Assembly (NCBI GenBank): GCA_963853835.1
Contig: OY970824.1
Span: 3,415,001 to 3,479,000 of the forward strand
Direction of reading: 5' to 3'
Source of the DNA: Calendula officinalis
Lineage: Eukaryota; Streptophyta; Magnoliopsida; Asterales; Asteraceae
DNA length: 64,000 nt
The notes under the pieces are model-generated. The model did no database searches, was not told the DNA's origin, and was given only the letters and a program-made list of their open reading frames with translations. This document shows positions 45,919 through 58,145 of this stretch, piece after piece; the first letter of the stretch is position 1; the number at the start of each line of letters is the position of its first letter. A program made the translations under genes and the position numbers.

Positions 45919-48900
45919 TATAGTTATATGGGATTATTATATTTAGATAGCAATGGGTTCTTGTTTCATATCATTAGTCATCCCTAAAGAAGTAGAAAAT
46001 AAAAAGAAAAGAGGGGGAAAAAGACTGATTATATGTTTAGGTTTAGGCTTCACCCACTTGGGATTAGTCCATATCTGGATTCTCTTTTATTTAGAGTAAT
46101 ACAAACTCAAGCCCAGTAACATAAAATGATGTATCTGGTCCAGTTCTCTTATTTTGGGCTAATCCTAGTTCATGTAATCTAATCTACTAAAGAAATTATG
46201 TTTTATTTAATAATTGTAATAAAACAAGGGTACTGAAACCCGCGTTCCACTGCGGAATTTTTTTTCTTCAATTTATTTGATTGGTTAGAATAAGCGTCTA
46301 TGTAATTGGAATTTATTTATTTACTTATGGCTCACCGTCATTATTTATCAAATCATCTATTTTCATTATTATTTTTCTCTTTCGTAATTAAAGTGTGATT
46401 TTATTTATCAAGAGATTTTTATTTTTCAAGATATAGGTAACGGAGATTATATATACACAATTAGCAGTTAGCAATTAATATTTAGAAACACTGGTTAAGA
46501 TTAACATCATGATATGGATTTTTTACGATTAAAAAATATTGATTATTGAAAATATGATGTTTGAAAAATGTACGAAGCTCCCACGTGTTATGCCACCAAC
46601 ATTTGCTTTTTGTTATTATGAAAATTATTTTAAATATTAAAATCTTTAAGGTAACTATGGATGTGCAAATGGATCATTTTGTTATATATTAAAAAAGTTA
46701 ATAAGCAAAAACACTAAAACGGAGTTGTTGGAAAATATTGACGTGGTGCGATATTATTAGTGGAGAATGAAAACGGGGTTTTGTCATGCTAATGAACAGT
46801 GTATTTGAATCATAATTGTATTTATAAGATAATAACATACAACATATAATTAAAATAAGACATCATTAAAATAATATATAAAGTTTTGACATATATATCT
46901 ATGTTATTATAAAAAATTGAGTTTTATTATAATGATTGCAATAAACAATTAAATGAAATAAGAAAATCACTCAGATATATGAATAGTTTGACATAGTGTC
47001 CATTTTAATTTACAAAAATAATTTTAAAAAATAAGAAAACTATTAAAATATATCAAGAGTTTTGATATAAATAATAGTTATAAATTCCATTTAAAATAAA
47101 AGGATCATACACAAAACATGGTAGACTCTCTTAATGTAAGATTAAAAGCCTTGAAATAAAGAACGGAGTAATTAGAATCCATTCATGCGTCAAAAAAAAT
47201 TACAATGTAGTAACTATAAATAGCTCGCTTTTCATGTTTCAAAAAATATATACTTTATTCAAATGAGTAAAAGTTCTAACACTTTGAAAAGACAGCAAAA
47301 AAAGTGTTTATCAAGTCAGAGAAGCCTATAAAAGTTTTAATTACCCGGGTTATTAAAAAAAATATAATAAAAAAGAACAATCTAAATAAAATATAGGAAT
47401 AGTGAGTCACGTACCTAACCTTATATAATTGAAAAAGTAACAAACCTAAATGAAAAAAGAAAAAAAAGACTCTAGCAATACACGAGTATCCAACTAGTCG
47501 GCAATTGACCCGCCATCCAGAATTGAAATGCGAAACCCTAACAAATATAAAACTAAAATATTTCCAATTACATTCTTTAAATTAGTGAGGTATTAAAATA
47601 CAATTAAACTTGTATAATTAAGAACATAATGACAACTAGAATTCGGATGGCTTTTGTTTGGGAGGATTTCAATTTTCCAACTTGTATTATAAATATTTTG
47701 GCAAATATCGAACTCTTATGACATTAGTTGTTTGTATGTATAAAGACAAATATATACATGATTAATAAATAAATATGTAAACCTGCAAACTGAAAATGAG
47801 GACACCATGCATGTTACCTCCTTCCCTATAACTCTTTGTTGGACTCAAATTATAATTAACATATAATCTCAGTTAGAATATAACTATCAGAGTGACAGAA
47901 CCCTACGGCCCCACATCCTCAACGTTATCATTTTTGGGGAAATGTATTTTCATATAATTAATAATATAAGACATATGTTAATTTCATGTTTTCATTAAGA
48001 GTAAGTTCTATTAGGGGCAGAGGGTTTAAGGTATCTAGGAGAAATGCTAAATTAGGTTGATAATTCATTAAATTGGATGGGTTTTGCATATATTATATCT
48101 ATATAGTTTAAAATATCCATAGAATAGGAAGTAACATTGTAGCCTCGCTTACAAGTTTTTGTTACCATTGCAAAAAAGAATTTGAAGATAAACATGTGTG
48201 CATAGGTGTATATCTACGTGTTTTTTGTCCTTCCCTCGTTCTTTTGGGGTATATATTATTATAATTTTCAGTTTCTTCACATCCTCCCTACGAATATGAC
48301 AATGAAAAATACACTAGTTAAAATGACTAGTATAGTAACGAGGCAAAAATGGATTCATTCCAGATAACTTTTTATATTTAATTACTATTTAACATTAAAA
48401 ATGTGGTGGGGTGCACAAAAATTGTGTCAGTGTTGAAGGTGAAGCAAAACCCCAAAAAAGTTGCTACACAAAACAGCCAAGCAGTCAGCGCCCACCACCT
48501 CACATTCGTTAACTAATTAACCCTACTTATTTATTAATTAATTAATCGTGTTACACCACCAATTTTAGTTGTACATGCACCACCACATGTACAACGGCAT
48601 AAAGCATGACTCAGTGCCGTATGGTTAAATTTGGTATTTCAGTAGTGTACGAATCAGCAGAACTCACATTATCCATGTTTATCCATTTTTCAAATTTTTA
48701 TTTAATTTAGTAACTAAAAGATGATATTTAAATGACTTGTATAAATGATTGTTTCAAAGATGTTATATTTATTTATAATAAATAAATATATGTGTAGAAT
48801 TTTATATATAAAGAACCCCATTTGGTTAAAAAGCATCAAAACTTATAATTTTTTTGAACCGAAGAACAAGATTTTTATGGCCAATGAACAAAGCAGACAA

Positions 48901-49000
48901 CAAGCGTCGGATTTGTAAGTATTTTATGGTTGCTCATCAGTTTTTACGATTTTTTATATTCACGATCAATATTTTGATCATCAATTTCCACCACTCAAAT
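45919..49000. other. Gene-free AT-rich intergenic DNA
   Basis: About 3 kb without a recognisable gene. At 46215 the words TGTAATAAAACAAGGGTAC followed by CCGCGTTCCACTGCGG could be part of another Helitron end. Nothing else supported. Confidence 0.45.
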
Positions 49001-49625
49001 TTAGGGGTGAACATGGTACAATACCATCTATATTTTCTTCATACCGTGTACCATACCAACTATAATTGGTACGCTGATTTAGCTACCAATACCATACCAA
49101 GTTTACTTGGTACCAATTTGTTTGGCTACCAATAATCATGATTGGTATAAATTGGTAATGGTATATACCAACATCACAAACTTATATGAAATTAAAAAAA
49201 ATTAATAACAAAAAAATAATGATATTTTATCATTATCGACTAGTTAATCATATTAACAAGTTTCGAACACGGAAACAAAATAAGCAAAGTGATATAATAT
49301 GTTACGTGTTATATTAACATAATCTAGTATGATAAAGTAACAAAAAATGTAGCTATCTTGTGGTAATTGGAGTCTTGAGCAAATAGGTTGATAGTTCGGT
49401 ACAATATATTTAACTAAGAATCATAAAATATATATATCTTGGTTGGTACAGTATACCATGGTATCTAAAATTTTTGTACCATTACCGTACCATGATTACA
49501 TAATTGGTACGGTACTACCAACCAAACATGTTGGCTACCAACATATTGGCTACCAACTATTATTGGTACGGTTGGTAGCATGTTGGTTGGTTTTGTTCGG
49601 TATAAATTTGACACCGTTAAACATA
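49001..49625. repeat. GGTAC/TACCAA-rich dispersed repeat
   Basis: Starts TTAGGGGTGAACATGGTAC and is built from many degenerate TTGGTAC and TACCAA words in both orientations, with a middle portion of unique AT-rich DNA. The start resembles the foldback at 33972. Confidence 0.5.
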
Positions 49626-49758
49626 GCTTAGTAATGTATACGTAATTTTTTGCGGTGTACAAAACTTATAGTCTTGAAAAAGAGACGCAATTTTTTACGT
49701 TATTTATAATTATTACACTAAACACTAAACATGCTTTCTATTTGATCTTGATCATATA

Positions 49759-50056
49759 TACATCCTCCGTATCACAATAAGTGATACAGTTTTTATAAAT
49801 AAGTGTTTCATAATAATTGATACATTTCAAAAGTACCTTATTTGACAAAAATATGGGACACAATCTCCACTAATTATCCGCTTTAATAAAGTGAAATTAC
49901 CCTTATACTCTTACTTTTACTTTTAAAACTCATTAATATCACTTTATCCAAGAAAAGTAGGACTCTTCATCCACTAACTATCTACTTTATTATATTTTAA
50001 CTTATACTTTAATCTTTTGCCTCAAAATTCGTGAAAGCTCAAGTGGGAGGAAGTAT
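49759..50056. mobile_element. Stowaway-like MITE, TATCACAATAAGTGATACA family
   Basis: Left end CATCCTCCGTATCACAATAA; right end GGGAGGAAGTATAA in inverse. Interior words (ACCTTATTTGACAAAAA, CCACTAATTATCCGCTTTA) match the element at 63531-63843, so both belong to one family. Confidence 0.65.
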
Positions 50057-50383
50057 AAGTATCGTTTATAATAAGTGATCTAAAAGGGGTTTTTTTTATA
50101 ATTTAAATAGAATACAAAATCATCTTTTAATAATTAATACAGCATAACTTTTACTTAATTTACCCTTAATTAATTATTATTTTAAGCAAAATAATTTCTT
50201 AATTAATTACAAACAATTTTGTCACATCTCTTTACTTAATTGACATCTATCAGTTCCCCTTTTCCCCAAAAGATTCTTCATGTAACTTTCACTTATCCTT
50301 CAAACTAAGATATACATACATATATACACTGCCCAACTCTCTTTTGTCTCTATTATTTTGTTAATTTCTATTCTTGATCAATA

Positions 50384-51184
50384 ATGGATCGATCAAGATA
50401 TTCTTTGAATTCCCATGTTTTATCATCTTCGTTTAACGATTCATGGGAAGAACAAGCATTTGCAGAAGATGCAGCTGGTCCGCTTGGAGGTTGTATATGG
50501 CCTCCAAGATCTTACACTTGTAGTTTTTGTAGGCGAGAATTTCGGTCAGCTCAAGCTCTTGGCGGTCACATGAATGTTCATCGAAGAGATCGAGCTAGAC
50601 TCAAGCAGATTTCGGGTCCAAATAACAATCAAGTACAAGTTCTTGAACCTAAACCTAAACCTAATACATCTTTAAATAGATGTAGGTTAGAAAACCCTAG
50701 ATTGATCTCTAACCCTAACCCTAATTTCGAATTTGACCCTACAAGACCTACTACAAGACCTTTTACTTGTTCTTTCGCTCAAGAACAACAAAAGGGTACA
50801 CCGATATTGTCATGGAACAAGTTTGAACCACACAAAAGATTCCATGTATCCGATTTTGGAAACCGAGAGAAGGGTTGTAGCACAAAATTAGCTCTTGAAT
50901 CGAATCTTGAGGTTTGTTTCACGGATAATTTAAATTCGATCAAGAGAAGAAGATGTGAGACGACAATATTTAGCGATAAGAATGATGCGGACGATAATTT
51001 CATCTTGAAAAGAAGGCGAATTGATGATGATGATGATGATGATGATGTGCGGTCTTTTATTACTAAAAATAGTAAGTTTGTGAGTGGTGATGAAGTTAAA
51101 TTATTGGTACCTCATGTTGAATGTAGCCCAAATTCTACTTTAGAGAATTTGGATCTTGAACTAAGGCTCGGTGATCGGCTTTAA
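50384..51184 (+). CDS. SUPERMAN-class single C2H2 zinc-finger repressor (266 aa)
   Basis: One plant-type C2H2 finger at residues 46-66 (CSFCRREFRSAQALGGHMNVH) has the QALGGH signature. It is preceded by IWPPRSYT and followed by RRDRARLKQ, the flanks seen in SUPERMAN and its relatives. The extreme C-terminus LDLELRLGDRL holds an LxLxL EAR motif, which recruits TOPLESS corepressors. A basic patch (KRRRCE, KRRRID) and a run of aspartates encoded by GAT repeats lie between. No intron, as in the family. The N-terminal FAEDAAG and the finger flanks resemble the ZFP10/ZFP11 subgroup more than SUPERMAN itself; this assignment is tentative. Likely role is repression in floral or organ growth control. 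Confidence 0.92.
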   Translation: MDRSRYSLNSHVLSSSFNDSWEEQAFAEDAAGPLGGCIWPPRSYTCSFCRREFRSAQALGGHMNVHRRDRARLKQISGPNNNQVQVLEPKPKPNTSLNRCRLENPRLISNPNPNFEFDPTRPTTRPFTCSFAQEQQKGTPILSWNKFEPHKRFHVSDFGNREKGCSTKLALESNLEVCFTDNLNSIKRRRCETTIFSDKNDADDNFILKRRRIDDDDDDDDVRSFITKNSKFVSGDEVKLLVPHVECSPNSTLENLDLELRLGDRL

Positions 51185-52118
51185 TCAGGTGATGTGTGCA
51201 AAACTGCGTTTTTAATGACTATTTTGTTGCTTTTTTCTTCCCTTACTTCAATGTTTATTAGTCCATTTGATTAAAGCCACGGGAATGTATAACAAGATAT
51301 ACATGTAATTTACATAAATACTAATTGATTGAAGTTTGTGTATTTGATTCGTTACTAGAAACTGCTAATTATTAAATCGGTTCATGTTCATAGACCACAA
51401 TTGGGTTCTCGTATATATATATATATATATATATATATGTTAATGGAATCGAAGTATGATACATTCATAAATATTACTACGATTGAGATACAACAGTAAT
51501 ACATGATCTCATATTTTTGGTCCCTTTATTTATGAAAAAAATGTTTTATGGTTCCATTAATTTGATATGAGAATGATCCTATAATTGAAAATAAGTGACC
51601 CCAAAGGTTTATAGCCCCAATTTAGAGACGAAATCATTGCAGGATATATGTTTTGTGCCCGTTATATGTAGGGTGATGTTGTTTGTTCCTTAAGTAAGGT
51701 GCTTATTCAACATGCATGAATGTATAATATTTGAACTTGTTCCTATTAAATTTCTATTTTATCTTCTTACTTATTTGATCAAAATATAATTAAGTGTCCA
51801 AATCAAATGATAAAATTAGACTAAAAATTAATTGATGTCACATGGTAATCATAATTTTTTTATGAATATAATAATAAAAGTAAGAAAATATAGTAGTACG
51901 CAAATACAGTTTTTCATGATATTTATCCACCTCTATGTTTAAACTCGGCCAAATAGTTAATTTATCTCATGGAAACCTTTGTTTTATACAAGCTCCCGAC
52001 AGGTTTACCTAGCTAGCTAACTCAACCAGTGTCACTAAGCGTGACATTCTTGCCATAATTAAATAGATGATTCACTTTGCAATCGTTGTGATTATCTTGT
52101 GCGGAATTTATGCACAAC
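51185..52118. other. 3' flank of the zinc-finger gene
   Basis: AT-rich, with a (TA)n run at 51412-51437. No gene seen. Confidence 0.5.
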
Positions 52119-52210
52119 CACTACTAGAAAAACAACGAATACCAACGGGTCATGAAATCCGTTAATAATTTGCCTATTCATTGGTAATCCGGTTTATCAT
52201 GATAATATTA
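52119..52210 (+). mobile_element. CACTA (En/Spm) transposon end fragment
   Basis: CACTACTAGAAAAACAACG is the terminal inverted repeat type of plant CACTA elements, followed by the inverted pair CCAACGGGT and ATCCGTTAAT typical of their subterminal repeats. The other end was not found in the window. A Helitron 3' end on the minus strand (CTAG then T) is a weaker alternative. Confidence 0.55.
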
Positions 52211-53156
52211 TTATGAGTAATTGAGTATATATATTTTGTCAAAAATAATGTCGAACATATTTATGTGAAAACTCATTAAATATATCTAGAAAAATATATC
52301 GACACATGATAATCAACATTCGCAATCACAATCTATATTATAATAAAACAAGGTTTATATGGCCACATGTCAATTTTTTAGAACCCCATTGTACACATGG
52401 CAACCTTATAGAGCCCCCAAGTTTTAGTTTTCCCGCCCATTCTTAATAATCGGTAATTAAAGTAAATTAAATAGATTTTCCAGTTTAAATCACGTATTTA
52501 TCATCAAGAATTTGAATTTCAAAAGAAAGACTTTAATCTTAGAAACCTTCCTCTACAATTTCCGGATTTTTAGGACAGAGCATAGTCATGCAATAACTAA
52601 CAATCCGAGAATATGGAATGTTTGAATTATTAACCATTCAAGAATAAGGAAATTGATAAATATTCCATGTATATCATCATAATTTCAGACTAATTATAAA
52701 TTTTTCCAGCAATTATTTATGGCAAAATCGAATATAACTTATACACTGTTTTGAATTCATCAATCAATTGTAAAGTGTTAATTTCCTAACATATAATTAA
52801 CGAAAATAAAAGACGTGGATTATTCATAAATTGCATAAACTATTCATAAAAGTAGAAAAATATGAAGAGAACAGAAGTTCTTCTGGGTCAACCCACCCGA
52901 CCTGCCCCATACAAAGAAATCTCTCATTTTGATCCGTTTTTCAAGTTCTAAATATAAAAAAGTTGGAAGTAAAAAGAACAGAGTATGTATCATGATCTCT
53001 CATATACAAAAAGTCACCACTACAAGTGCAATAATAGCTTCTACATGTATTCTTGCAACTGCATTCAGGGCATTGACATGCTTTCTTCTCTTTATATTCA
53101 TCAATATATTTTATCATTAACATAAAAATTAAGTTTTGTTTATAGGTGAAAAGCAC

Positions 53157-53430
53157 AATAACACTGATTCAATCCATAAAATGGTGTTTGATGATGATTT
53201 TGAGGAGAAAAGTGAAGAAGATGGATTAGGGCTTTTAGTGAGAGAAAGTAGAGAGATGGGAGAGAACAATTGCTGTAAATTGGAATGTTTAATTGTGCAA
53301 AAGTTAAAGAATTAAGCCTTACACCTTGGTATTTATACCATGGCTTAATTCTTGGTTAGTTAGGACCATTTCCTAAACTATTCTTAACTAATATACAATG
53401 TTACATAACTATTCCCTAGACTATTGATTA
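53157..53430 (-). promoter_or_regulatory. LTR-like promoter fragment (minus strand)
   Basis: Read on the minus strand the stretch starts TGTAATCAATAGTC, contains GGTATAAATACC (53328-53339) as TATA box, then pyrimidine-rich leader-type sequence. It resembles half of a copia LTR in the opposite orientation to the copia remnant beside it. No partner LTR was found. Confidence 0.35.
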
Positions 53431-53439
53431 CAACTATAT

Positions 53440-55028
53440 ATGACCCAACAATTTAAAAATGAACAACTTGTTCAACAGATTAAACAAATTAAAAATGTCA
53501 AACGTGAGAATCTGGAGTTACAAAATCAAGTATCAGAATTGAATGTCAAATATGATAATGATGTTAAGATTAAATCATTAAATTCACAAATCAAAGAATT
53601 AACCGAAAATCTTCATGAACAAAACATTATTTCATCAAATGAAATGCTAAACAAACAAAATATCATAAACACACTCAAGCATGACACAATTAAATTGAAT
53701 TCACATATCAAACATCTTGAGGAATGATTGTTAAACGAGGACACACTGATCAAACCATTCATCTTAACAAGCCTAAAGATTTCAAATATTTCAACTCTCG
53801 AGAAGGGCTAGGAGCTGACAATCCTGAATATCTTAAGACCGCGTGCAAAATGGCTCCTACATTATATGATTCAAGATATCTACTCAATGGAATCTCGCAG
53901 CGTTTCATTCGGATGACTGACGAGGAAGAAGAAATTGAGACCTTCAACAGAGCTAAAAAGGAGAATGCTCAAATTAGTTTCAATTACACTGAATTAAATA
54001 AAACATATGAAACTAAAAAGGCTCAATTTGAAAATGATGATTATTTTCCTATTATAAAACCAGAAGAATTTGAAATTAAAGGAAATGTCGTTCTTCAACA
54101 AAAAGTAACACCAAAGATTTATGTACCAAATCTAATTCATGAAAAGAAAATTTGTCAATTGGAAACTGAAATAGATGAAACACATAAGGCGTTTGACAAA
54201 GAAAAATCAGTTCTACAAACAAAAATTCATGGATTAGAAAATAAAACTGATGAATCACATAAATCTTATGAGAAAGTGAAACTAAAGTTGCAAGCACAAA
54301 TTCAAAATTTAGAATCTAAATCATCTAATCTTCAGAAACTTAAGAAGCCTAGTGCATCTATGAACTTAGATTCTCCTTTAACTGCAACGAATAAAAGTAA
54401 AAACTCAAGAATGTTTTCTCCTGTCATGGCATATCGTGATTTTTATAAAATCAAGCAAACTGAGGTTCATAGAGGAAATTCTACACCTAAACCGAATTCA
54501 CAAGTCAGATCCTCTACCAAGCCTAAGCCTAGGAGATCCACGGTCCCTCCACACTCTGATAAGAAACTGAATGCTCTTAAACAAGTTATTAGAGGAAATT
54601 CCGCACCTAAAACTCCAAATAAATTAGGTTCCTCTTATAGACTTAAGCATTCTCAAGTGGATAAACCTACACCATCAACCGTGTTGAAACATTCGAGTGC
54701 TTCAAAGAAAATATTTTCCAAAACTAAATCGTTAAAATACTCAAGAAATGATTTACTTTCATTGGCACCTAATATGACTTTTACACAAGTGCCAAAAACA
54801 TCTCCTGTTTATGTTTACAAAACATTCTCAATCTTAAAAGCAAAATGGGTTCCGAAAACTCCAACATCTCAAATAATTCCCCGGAAATTATTTGAAAGTG
54901 AAACATTAAGTTTCAGTTTTTCTTGGAACTCTCATTCTTTAAATCAAATCGATACAACTTATCGGTGGTTTCATTCCCACGCTAACATTGTCGGACCCAA
55001 ACAAAAATGGGTACCAAAAGTTGTTTGA
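53440..55028 (+). pseudogene. Copia gag-region protein, coiled-coil rich, frameshifted
   Basis: Two overlapping frames (53440-53727, 95 codons; 53724-55028, 434 codons) together read like the long coiled-coil Gag-region proteins of copia elements: heptad-rich QIKQIKNVKRENLELQNQV, then GLGADNPEYLKTACKMAPTL with LYDSRYL, a second coiled coil (LETEIDETHKAFDKEKSVLQ), a basic S/T/K/P-rich part and two KWVPK motifs, the last just before the stop. The change of frame at 53724 and lack of a zinc knuckle show decay. The N-terminus is missing. A host coiled-coil gene is less likely, given the purine tract and LTR downstream. Confidence 0.7.
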
Positions 55029-55047
55029 TTTGTTTTGCAGGATAATG

Positions 55048-55161
55048 ACTTATACACACTTCTGTGTATAACTCGTTCCTCACCAGCATAACTTATACAC
55101 ACTTTAGTGTATAACTCGAGCCTCAACAGAATGACTTATACACACCTCAGTGTATAACTCG
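55048..55161. repeat. Three 43-bp-spaced repeats with perfect hairpins
   Basis: ACTTATACACACTT-TGTGTATAACTCG-type units at 55048, 55091 and 55134. Each forms an 8-bp stem TTATACAC / GTGTATAA around a variable 6-nt loop (ACTTCT, ACTTTA, ACCTCA). Stems are invariant while loops vary. Confidence 0.85.
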
Positions 55162-55221
55162 CGTTTCAAAATGATGGCTTTCAAGTAGATCAGCTTGAAA
55201 CCCGTTCCTCAATGATTTCAT

Positions 55222-55362
55222 TGGTTGAGGGGGAGCAAATAGCTCTTAATTGGTTGAGGGGAAGAAAATCAATATTCACTTGTTAAGGGGGAGAAAATTG
55301 ACATTCATTTGTCAAGGGGGGGCATTTTTATGAAACTTCATCGATAAAGGGGGAGCATACTT
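55222..55362 (+). repeat. Series of five polypurine-tract-like motifs
   Basis: TTGAGGGGGAGCA, TTGAGGGGAAGAA, TTAAGGGGGAGAA, TCAAGGGGGGGCA and TAAAGGGGGAGCA are spaced about 30 bp apart, resembling the tract before the 3' LTR (near 57787). Confidence 0.75.
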
Positions 55363-55507
55363 CTTGTTAACCCATTCGTTATTCATTACTCACATTTTTC
55401 AGAAGCTCAATCTCAATATTTTCAAAATTTATTCAATTGATTTTCATTGTTTTAGTTCAAAAATGTTTTCCTCACTTATATGTTGTCTACGTAGGATACA
55501 AATTTTT

Positions 55508-56698
55508 GTCAAATTCGTCGATCTCTCTACTAGTTTCGATTAGTATTGATTGCATCTGTATATGACATACTTTTGTCTCTTACGTTGATGACATCATCTC
55601 CTCAGTTTTGTTTTCAAACTTAAACTCAATATTTTTCAAAACCTATTTGAGTTTCGTTGTTGTCATACCGTTGGCACAACTTCACACTATATTCAAAATT
55701 TTTACTTAAACTCATATGTTACCAATGTAGGATACAAACTGTTGTCAAATTCGTCGATCTCTTTACTACTTTCGTTAGTAAAGATTGCATCTGTTTATGA
55801 CACTTTTTTGTCTCTTGCATTGTTGATATCACATTCTGATTTTTCATATTCTTGTGAAACTCAAATTTTTCTACAAACTTCAACATCTTGAGTTTCGTTG
55901 TTGCTACAACCTTAGCACAACTCAATCTTAACTGTTACATTTTTTTTACTCAACTCATGTGTTAGTTACGTAGGATATAATTTTTGACAAATTCGTCGAT
56001 CTCTTTACTAATTTAATTAGTAAAGATTGCATCTGTTTATGTCAAACTCTTTTCTCTTGCGTTATTGACCTCACTTTCTCATACAGAGTTGACATTCTAT
56101 GCTCAACATCTGTATCTTCCTCACAAAATTTTTACTCATACTTTGTGCTCACAATGATGTGTTCACAACGTAAGATATAAATTTTGGTCAAATTCGTCGA
56201 TCTCTTTACTAATCTCATTAGTAAAGATTGCATCTGTTTATGACCAACTTTTTTCTCTTGCGTTGCTGACATAATTTTTCAAATCATTTTTCTGATTTTG
56301 CACAATTTTTAAAATTTTCAAATATCTGTTTGTAACACTCAACACAAGCTGTTGTTAAATTCGTCGATCTCTTTACTAATTTCGATTAGTACTGATTGCA
56401 TCTGTTTATAACAATTTCTTGGATTGATTGTTCTTACCACTTTTCAAACAATTTTTACAAACATATATCAGTGGAGAATGTATTTTACGTTTTCTCCAAA
56501 TTGTTCAGATTAAATTCTGAATTATTCATATGCTCTCACACACAAAATCGTTTTTGTGCACTGATCTTTGATCCACTTCAAATTGATTTCTTTTAAACCT
56601 CAAATCTTTGCTTAACAATGTCTTCAATCATCCTGTCTGTCAAATTCGTCGATCTCTTTACTGAAGATTCTTCAGTAAAGATTGCATCTGTTTATGAC
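55508..56698. repeat. Six-copy dispersed array of a ~58-bp hairpin motif
   Basis: Copies at 55508-55566, 55744-55801, 55986-56043, 56187-56244, 56354-56412 and 56639-56698, spaced 167 to 285 bp. Consensus: GTCAAATTCGTCGATCTCTT, a hairpin, then GATTGCATCTGTTTATGAC. The hairpin is TCTTTACTAAT / ATTAGTAAAGA, perfect in copies 3 and 4, imperfect in 1, 2 and 5. Copy 6 has TCTTTACTGAAGA / TCTTCAGTAAAGA, a changed yet fully paired 13-bp stem. Inter-copy DNA is pyrimidine-rich and also partly shared. Not a CRISPR array: spacing is uneven and the genome is eukaryotic. Confidence 0.88.
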
Positions 56699-57800
56699 TT
56701 CAGGTGATTCTTGACACTGTTATTCTCTATTTTTCAAATATTTTCCTCAAAGATTCTGGAAAATCAATTTTAGCTGGATACTTCATGAATACTACATGTT
56801 ACTGGTTCTTGATTCCAAACTGCACCGTACAACTATCATCTCTCCGTTTTCACAAAGCATTTATTCATCATTAACATGAGGCTCCTTTTTTATGATCCTC
56901 ATGAGGGGGAGAAATGAGCAAGAAATAAATGAGCAAGAAATGTACAACTTTAAGAAGAACCACAAACATCTCATCAACGAAGAAAATTCATGTCTAAAGT
57001 ACTCAACTTATCAGTAAAATCAGAGATAGTATATTTCAAGAAATTCAGAGGAAGAGAAAGTGATTAACAAAGTTTAAAAAGAAAGACAAGTGAAGAAGAA
57101 GAAGAAATCGACATATCTACAGAAAACTCTCTCAAAAATCTCAACCATTACATTAAAAAACTCAACCATTTCAACCAGAAACTTAATCGAATAAATCTTT
57201 CTATCCAAACCACAAATCCACATCCATTTCCATCCGAATCTTAACCGTTTAAACTTTTCTTTTCAAATTCCGTAATGATTACATACATTCAAAAGCTTAA
57301 CCGTTTAAACCATTCTTTCCAAAATTCCATAACATTCATTATCCGTACAAAAGCTTAACTGTACAAACCTTTTGTTCCATATCAAATACAAATTATCCAC
57401 ATTCACCCAAATCCTAAATCTACATATCATTTTTCCATACATACACATCCAAAACTTTAACTGACAAATCATTCAAAAACACTATCATTATATCCTTATC
57501 CTCCTCTACCACAAAATCCAAAAACAACCTCTCCATTATCTAAAAACCCAGTCAAATCCTTACTTAACTGATATTCTCTTTCCTAAAATTTTCAAATCTT
57601 TAGTAAATCAGTTATAGGATTTCCTCACTCAAACAGTATCAACGAAAAACATATCCACTTTGAGTATCTTAAACTTCCAGATTTCTGAAATGTTTTAATC
57701 TTGAAATTCAGAAAAACATTTTCTTGCCAAAGACAGATAATGAGAAGAATCTGAAGTTTGAAGACTGGGATGACGTGTTAAAGATCAAAAAGGGGGAGAT

Positions 57801-58145
57801 TGTTAGGACTAGTTTTGTAATAGTTTTGATCTTTAAAGTCCGTTAGTTAACTTGTCCTTTGTTAAGTGGCAGGAGTATATAAGGTTGTATCTTTGACTTT
57901 CAAGTCAAGCTTTCCACACAATTACTGAATACATTTTTAGGGAAAGTTTCATTCATCTCATTCTCTCTCTTTTACACACACTTACACCAAGAACACACAC
58001 TCACTCAAATCTTCTATTTCTCACTTGAATCTTCATGGATTAGCTTGATTATAGTTTCATTAGGTCTTACACTAGGTATGAAACATTTGATAGATAGAAT
58101 TTAGGTTTATACGAAAATTTAGTTATACATTCACAAGTTCTAACA
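57801..58145 (+). repeat. 3' LTR of the copia-type remnant, 345 bp
   Basis: Begins TGTTAGGACTAG directly after AAAAAGGGGGAGAT and ends TTCTAACA, giving a TGTTAG...CTAACA inverted terminus. A TATATAAGG box lies at 57876-57884, followed by pyrimidine/ACACA-rich leader-type sequence. Confidence 0.8.

Larger units (their letters stand above)
53431..58145 (+). mobile_element. Copia-type retroelement remnant lacking pol and 5' LTR
   Basis: Order: degraded gag-region coding sequence, hairpin repeats, a series of purine tracts, six long hairpin repeats, then the tract AAAAAGGGGGAGAT and a 3' LTR. No protease, integrase, RT or RNase H is found. The right edge falls inside a receptor exon. The left edge is approximate. 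Confidence 0.7.

Noticed and set aside
53440..55028. Host coiled-coil (myosin-like) gene
   Set aside because: No introns, a frameshift, KWVPK motifs and a downstream purine tract with LTR point to a retroelement gag region.
55508..56698. CRISPR-like array of regularly repeated hairpins
   Set aside because: Spacing is irregular, repeats lie in plant retroelement DNA, and no cas genes occur.
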